Shown one piece after another: positions 58,909 to 64,000 of a DNA stretch of 64,000 bases; the first letter of the stretch is position 1, and each line of letters begins with the position of its first letter. The notes under the pieces were generated by a model. The model made no database searches and was not told where the DNA came from. It was given only the letters and a program-made list of their open reading frames with translations. The position numbers and the translations under genes were made by a program. Source of the DNA: CAKZLS01 sp963786305 (GTDB lineage Bacteria > Pseudomonadota > Alphaproteobacteria > Rhodospirillales > Defluviicoccaceae); contig CAWAYL010000008.1 in assembly GCA_963786305.1 (NCBI GenBank), positions 186,001-250,000 on the forward strand, read 5' to 3'.

Positions 58909-60322
58909 ATGGATCTGGATCCCGTACTGTTGTCGCGGATACAGTTCGCATTCGTCATTACGTTCCACATCATCTTTCCGTCCTTCACGATTGGTCTGGC
59001 GGCTTGGCTGGCGACCATCGAAGGCATGCACATGGCCACCGGAAAACCCATTTACCGGCGGGTTTTCGATTTCTGGCTCAAGGTCTTCGCCGTCTCCTTC
59101 GGCATGGGTGTGGTCTCCGGCATCGTCATGGCGTTCCAGTTCGGCACCAACTGGAGCGTGCTTGCCGAGCGGACCGGCTCGATCCAGGGCCCCTTGCTCG
59201 GCTACGAGGCGTTTACCGCGTTTCTCCTGGAAGCCACGTTCTTCGGCATCGTCATGTTCGGGCGCAGCCGGGTGCCGCCGTGGTTCTACCTCGTTTCGTG
59301 CTGCATGGTCGCGCTCGGCACCACCGCGTCGTCGTTCTGGATCCTCGCCAACAACAGCTGGATGCAGGTGCCGGTGGGCCACGCGATCGTCGACGGCAAG
59401 ATAATCCCCACCGATTGGACGGAGATCATCTGGGGATACGTCTTCCATATCCGCTGGCTGCACATGCTGCTCGCGGCATACCTGACCACGGCCATGTGCG
59501 TCTGCGCCACGGGCGCTTGGTATCTGCTGCGCAAGGTCCATCTCGAGCGAAGGCCGCGTCATGCTGCATTGGGGCCTGGCGCTGGCGGCTGTGCTGATCC
59601 CGGTTCAGTTGGGTCTCGGACACCTCAACGGCGAGTACACGCAGAAATACCAGCCTTCCAAGTTTACCGCCATCGAAGGGCGATGGGAAACCCAGCAGCC
59701 GGCCCGGTCTGGTCCTGTTCGCCTGGCCCGACGAGGAAAACGAGCGCAATCTCTTCGAGGTCGTCCATCCCCAAGTGGGGGAGCTTCTTCGACGACGGGC
59801 AATTTCACGTCGGAAGAGCCGGGAATCCTCACGATCCCCAAGGAAGACCGGCCGCCCATCGCATTTCCCTTCTTCGGCTTCCGGATCATGGTGGGCATGG
59901 GGCTGGTCATGCTGGGGATCGGTTGGTTCGGATGCTTTCTGCGGATGATCGGCTGGCTCGAGCGGGCGCGCTGGTTCTTGTGGTGCACGTTCCTCGCGTT
60001 TCCGTCCGGCTTCGTCGCCGTCATCGCCGGGTGGTACACCGCCGAGGTCGGCCGCCAGCCATGGGTGGTCTACGGGTTGCTTCGGACGGCCGATGCCCAT
60101 ACGCCGTCGCTGACCGCGAGCGACGTGTTGATCTCGCTCACCGGCTACGTGGTCGTCTACACCATCATCTATTCCTTCGGCTTTGTTTACCTTTATCGCC
60201 TGCTTCGCGACGGGCCGAGCGCGCCGGAACCGGAAATCACCCGGGCGACCGGAAAGCGGCCGATGGCGGCGGCGGGGTCGGCGAGAACCGCCACGGGCAG
60301 CGCGCCGCGGGCAGGGGAGTAA
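58909..60322 (+). CDS. cydA: Cytochrome bd-type quinol oxidase subunit I (two frameshifts)
   Basis: This subunit of about 470 residues oxidises quinol and carries the haems of a bd-type terminal oxidase. The start ATG at 58909 follows AAGGGAGGG. Haem-ligand regions are SRIQFAFVITFHIIFP and FGMGVVSGIVMAFQFGTNW. The GWYTAEVGRQPW segment is the CydA signature. Frame changes near 59550 and between 59700 and 59780 are needed (then WGSFFDDG). The Q-loop is short, as in the CioA type, which is often insensitive to cyanide. It is directly followed by cydB. Confidence 0.9.
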
Positions 60323-60326
60323 TCCG

Positions 60327-61331
60327 ATGGACGCAACGTGGCTGCAACTTTACTGGGCCGGACTGATCGCCTTCGCGATCCTGGTCTACGTGATCCTCGA
60401 CGGTTTCGATCTCGGCGTCGGCATCCTGTTCGGCACGACCCGGGACGAGTATTTCCGGGGAACCATGATGTCGGCTATCGCGCCGGTGTGGGACGGCAAC
60501 GAGACCTGGCTGATCCTGGTGGGCGCCAGCCTGTTCGGCGCCTTTCCGATGATCTACGCCATCTTTCTTCCGGCGTTCTACCTGCCGGTGGCGCTGTTGC
60601 TGTTCGCGCTGATCTTCCGCGGCGTCGCGTTCGAGTTCCGCTACCGGACCGAAAAGCGGCGATGGCTGTGGGACTGGGGGTTCTTCCTGGGTTCGACCAT
60701 CGCCGCCTTCGTTCAGGGCGCCGCCATCGGCACCATGGTCCAGGAACTGCCGGTGGTCGACGGACAATACGCCGGCGGTTCGTTCGAGTGGGTGAACGGT
60801 TTCTCGATCCTGTGCGGCGTCGGTCTGGTGATCGGCTACGCCCTGCTCGGCGCGTGCTGGCTGGTGCTCAAGACCCAGGGACTGCTCCAGGACTGGGCGT
60901 ATTCCAGGATCGGCTGGCTGCTGCTCGGCGTGCTGGTGTTTCTGGCGCTGGCTTTTGTCTTTGCGCTGGACGCCGATCTCCGGGTGATGAACCGCTGGTC
61001 GCAGGCTCCCTGGCTGATCGTGTTCCCGGCCATCGGAGCGCTGGCGACCATCGCGCTGCTCGTATGGCTGCCGGACCCGGCGTTCGGATCATCTGCCGTT
61101 CGTCATGACCGCGATCATATTCGCCGCCGCGTTCCTGACGCTGGCGGGAAGCTTCTGGCCGTACATGATCCCGTTCTCCGTGACCATCCAGCAAGCCGCG
61201 GCGCCTCCGGAATCGCTCACCTTCATGTTCTACGGGGCCGGCATCGTCGTCTTCCCGGTCGTCTTGATCTACACCGCGGTCGTCTACTGGATCTTCCGCG
61301 GCAAGGTGCGTGAACAGGGGGATACGAGTGA
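60327..61331 (+). CDS. cydB: Cytochrome bd-type quinol oxidase subunit II (two frameshifts)
   Basis: This 334-residue membrane partner of CydA starts 4 bases after cydA. It begins MDATWLQLYWAGLIAFAIL and holds YVILDGFDLGVGIL, which is conserved in the family. A frame change near 61085 leads to FVMTAIIFAAAFLTLAGS. At the end the given frame runs on into the glucoamylase gene. One missing G in the run at 61316-61321 would give REQGGYE and a stop at 61329-61331, which fits CydB length. The apparent fusion is therefore not real. Confidence 0.9.
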
Positions 61332-61383
61332 TATCGAGACGCGGCAACGCGGTTGCCGCCTGGCATGGGGAAACGACGCGGGC

Positions 61384-63333
<1,950 letters not shown>

Positions 63334-63523
63334 TCCAGAGTCAGGTGTGATACCATTTCACCACTCCGCTTCAGCGATTGGGCTGAGCTTTTAGCATACC
63401 GAAATCCGATTGGGTAGCCGGTTCCGGGCTCGCTAACGCGGTTCGGGCTTGCGTCACCGGCCGGCAGGCTTACAAATGACGGTATGGCATTCGTGTGACG
63501 GACTGGGTTGCCGGAGCGACCTC

Positions 63524-64000
63524 ATGACCACAGACCATCAAGGCGGCGTGGACAATGGGACGAATGGGGTCCAGCCCTGCCGCGCCGCCGCGCCCGAGAC
63601 CGAGGGGTGCGCGTCGTCGCCGCCGGTTTACGCCGCCGTGGATCTCGGGACCCACAACTGCCGGCTGTTGATCGCGGAAGGGGCCGGCGAATGGGGATTT
63701 CCGGGTGATCGGATCATTTTCGCGCGCCGTCCGTCTCGGCGAAGGGCTGGCCGCCAACGGCCGGCTGGCGGGGCCGGCCATCCACCGGTCCATCGAGGCG
63801 TTGCGTGTCTGCGCCGCGCGCATGCGCGACGCCGGCGTTCGACGCGCCCGCGCCATCGCCACCGAGGCCTGCCGCCGGGCCGAGAACGGACCCGACTTCC
63901 TGCGCCGGGTGAAGGCCGAAACGGGACTTTTCCTGGAATCCATCTCGTCGGAAGAGGAAGCGCGGCTGACCCTCGCGGGCTGTACCCGCTGCTGGATCAA
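63524..64000 (+). CDS. Ppx/GppA phosphatase (3' partial, one frameshift)
   Basis: This is the start of an exopolyphosphatase/pppGpp phosphohydrolase family protein. The ATG at 63524 follows GGAG. A Ser/Ala-rich lead of about 35 residues precedes the phosphate-binding motif VYAAVDLGTHNCRLLIA. An extra T near 63702 shifts the frame; the correct frame continues GLAANGRLAGPAIHRSIEA and RAIATEACRRAENG to the window end. About half of the protein is missing. Confidence 0.85.
   Translation, partial: MTTDHQGGVDNGTNGVQPCRAAAPETEGCASSPPVYAAVDLGTHNCRLLIAEGAGEWGFPGDRIIFARRPSRRRAGRQRPAGGAGHPPVHRGVACLRRAHARRRRSTRPRHRHRGLPPGRERTRLPAPGEGRNGTFPGIHLVGRGSAADPRGLYPLLDQ

Overview
The window is high-GC bacterial DNA that reads like an alphaproteobacterium, probably marine or saline. 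The support is a yjcH-actP-DUF294-exonuclease acetate cluster, a GlpVSTPQ-type glycerol ABC transporter with its DUF2160 membrane protein, an ATP-grasp/alpha-E/transglutaminase cluster, a vanadium haloperoxidase and a Cu/Zn SOD. I cannot name the genus from sequence alone.

Layout. 0-2.7 kb: a subtilisin-like protease (its 5' end is outside the window) with a Thr-rich nine-residue tandem repeat, overlapping a glycosyltransferase that carries polypeptide-GalNAc-transferase-like motifs. 2.8-9.6 kb: ribosome-rescue factor ArfB, a FadL-type porin, two DUF1254/DUF1214 proteins and a broken AraC regulator. 9.6-15.7 kb: acetate uptake (YjcH, ActP) with a cNMP/CBS/nucleotidyltransferase protein and a membrane PAS-like protein fused to a DnaQ-type exonuclease. 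15.8-18.8 kb: a Ktr/Trk-type K+ uptake pair framed by dispersed repeats. 18.9-19.9 kb: a low-GC islet with a NucS-like nuclease and a tiny ORF. 20-24.5 kb: methyltransferase, YdjM-like membrane protein, AI-2E-type permease, lytic transglycosylase, one unknown. 24.6-30.8 kb: ATP-grasp/alpha-E, transglutaminase, DUF2126. 30.8-37 kb: dicarboxylate symporter, RND efflux pair, chromate-transporter remnant. 37-42 kb: small secreted proteins, SodC, haloperoxidase. 42.1-44.3 kb: a gene-poor scar with remnants of a solute-binding protein, LivF and IS21-like ends. 44.4-50.7 kb: the glycerol-type ABC operon. 50.7-58.8 kb: GMC and SDR dehydrogenases, a DUF4380 protein, an NDH-2 with a cNMP-like domain, then DoxX, cupin, SMP-30 and VOC genes. 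58.9-64 kb: cytochrome bd oxidase, a GH15 glucoamylase-like enzyme, tRNA-Gln(CTG) and the start of an Ppx/GppA phosphatase.

How it fits together. The right third looks like a carbohydrate or polyol oxidation region: ABC uptake, flavin and NAD dehydrogenases, a lactonase, and respiratory entry (NDH-2) and exit (bd oxidase). The acetate cluster couples uptake to nucleotide-sensing proteins. The most novel-looking pair is the protease with Thr repeats beside a GalNAc-transferase-like enzyme, which could be a protein and the enzyme that glycosylates it.

Quality caveat. Many genes at 2-9 kb, 12-13 kb and 44-64 kb carry one or more frameshifts, mostly at homopolymers and often compensated, while 13.6-42 kb is nearly clean. 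I read most of these as sequence or assembly errors and annotate the intact gene spans, but individual cases could be real pseudogenes.
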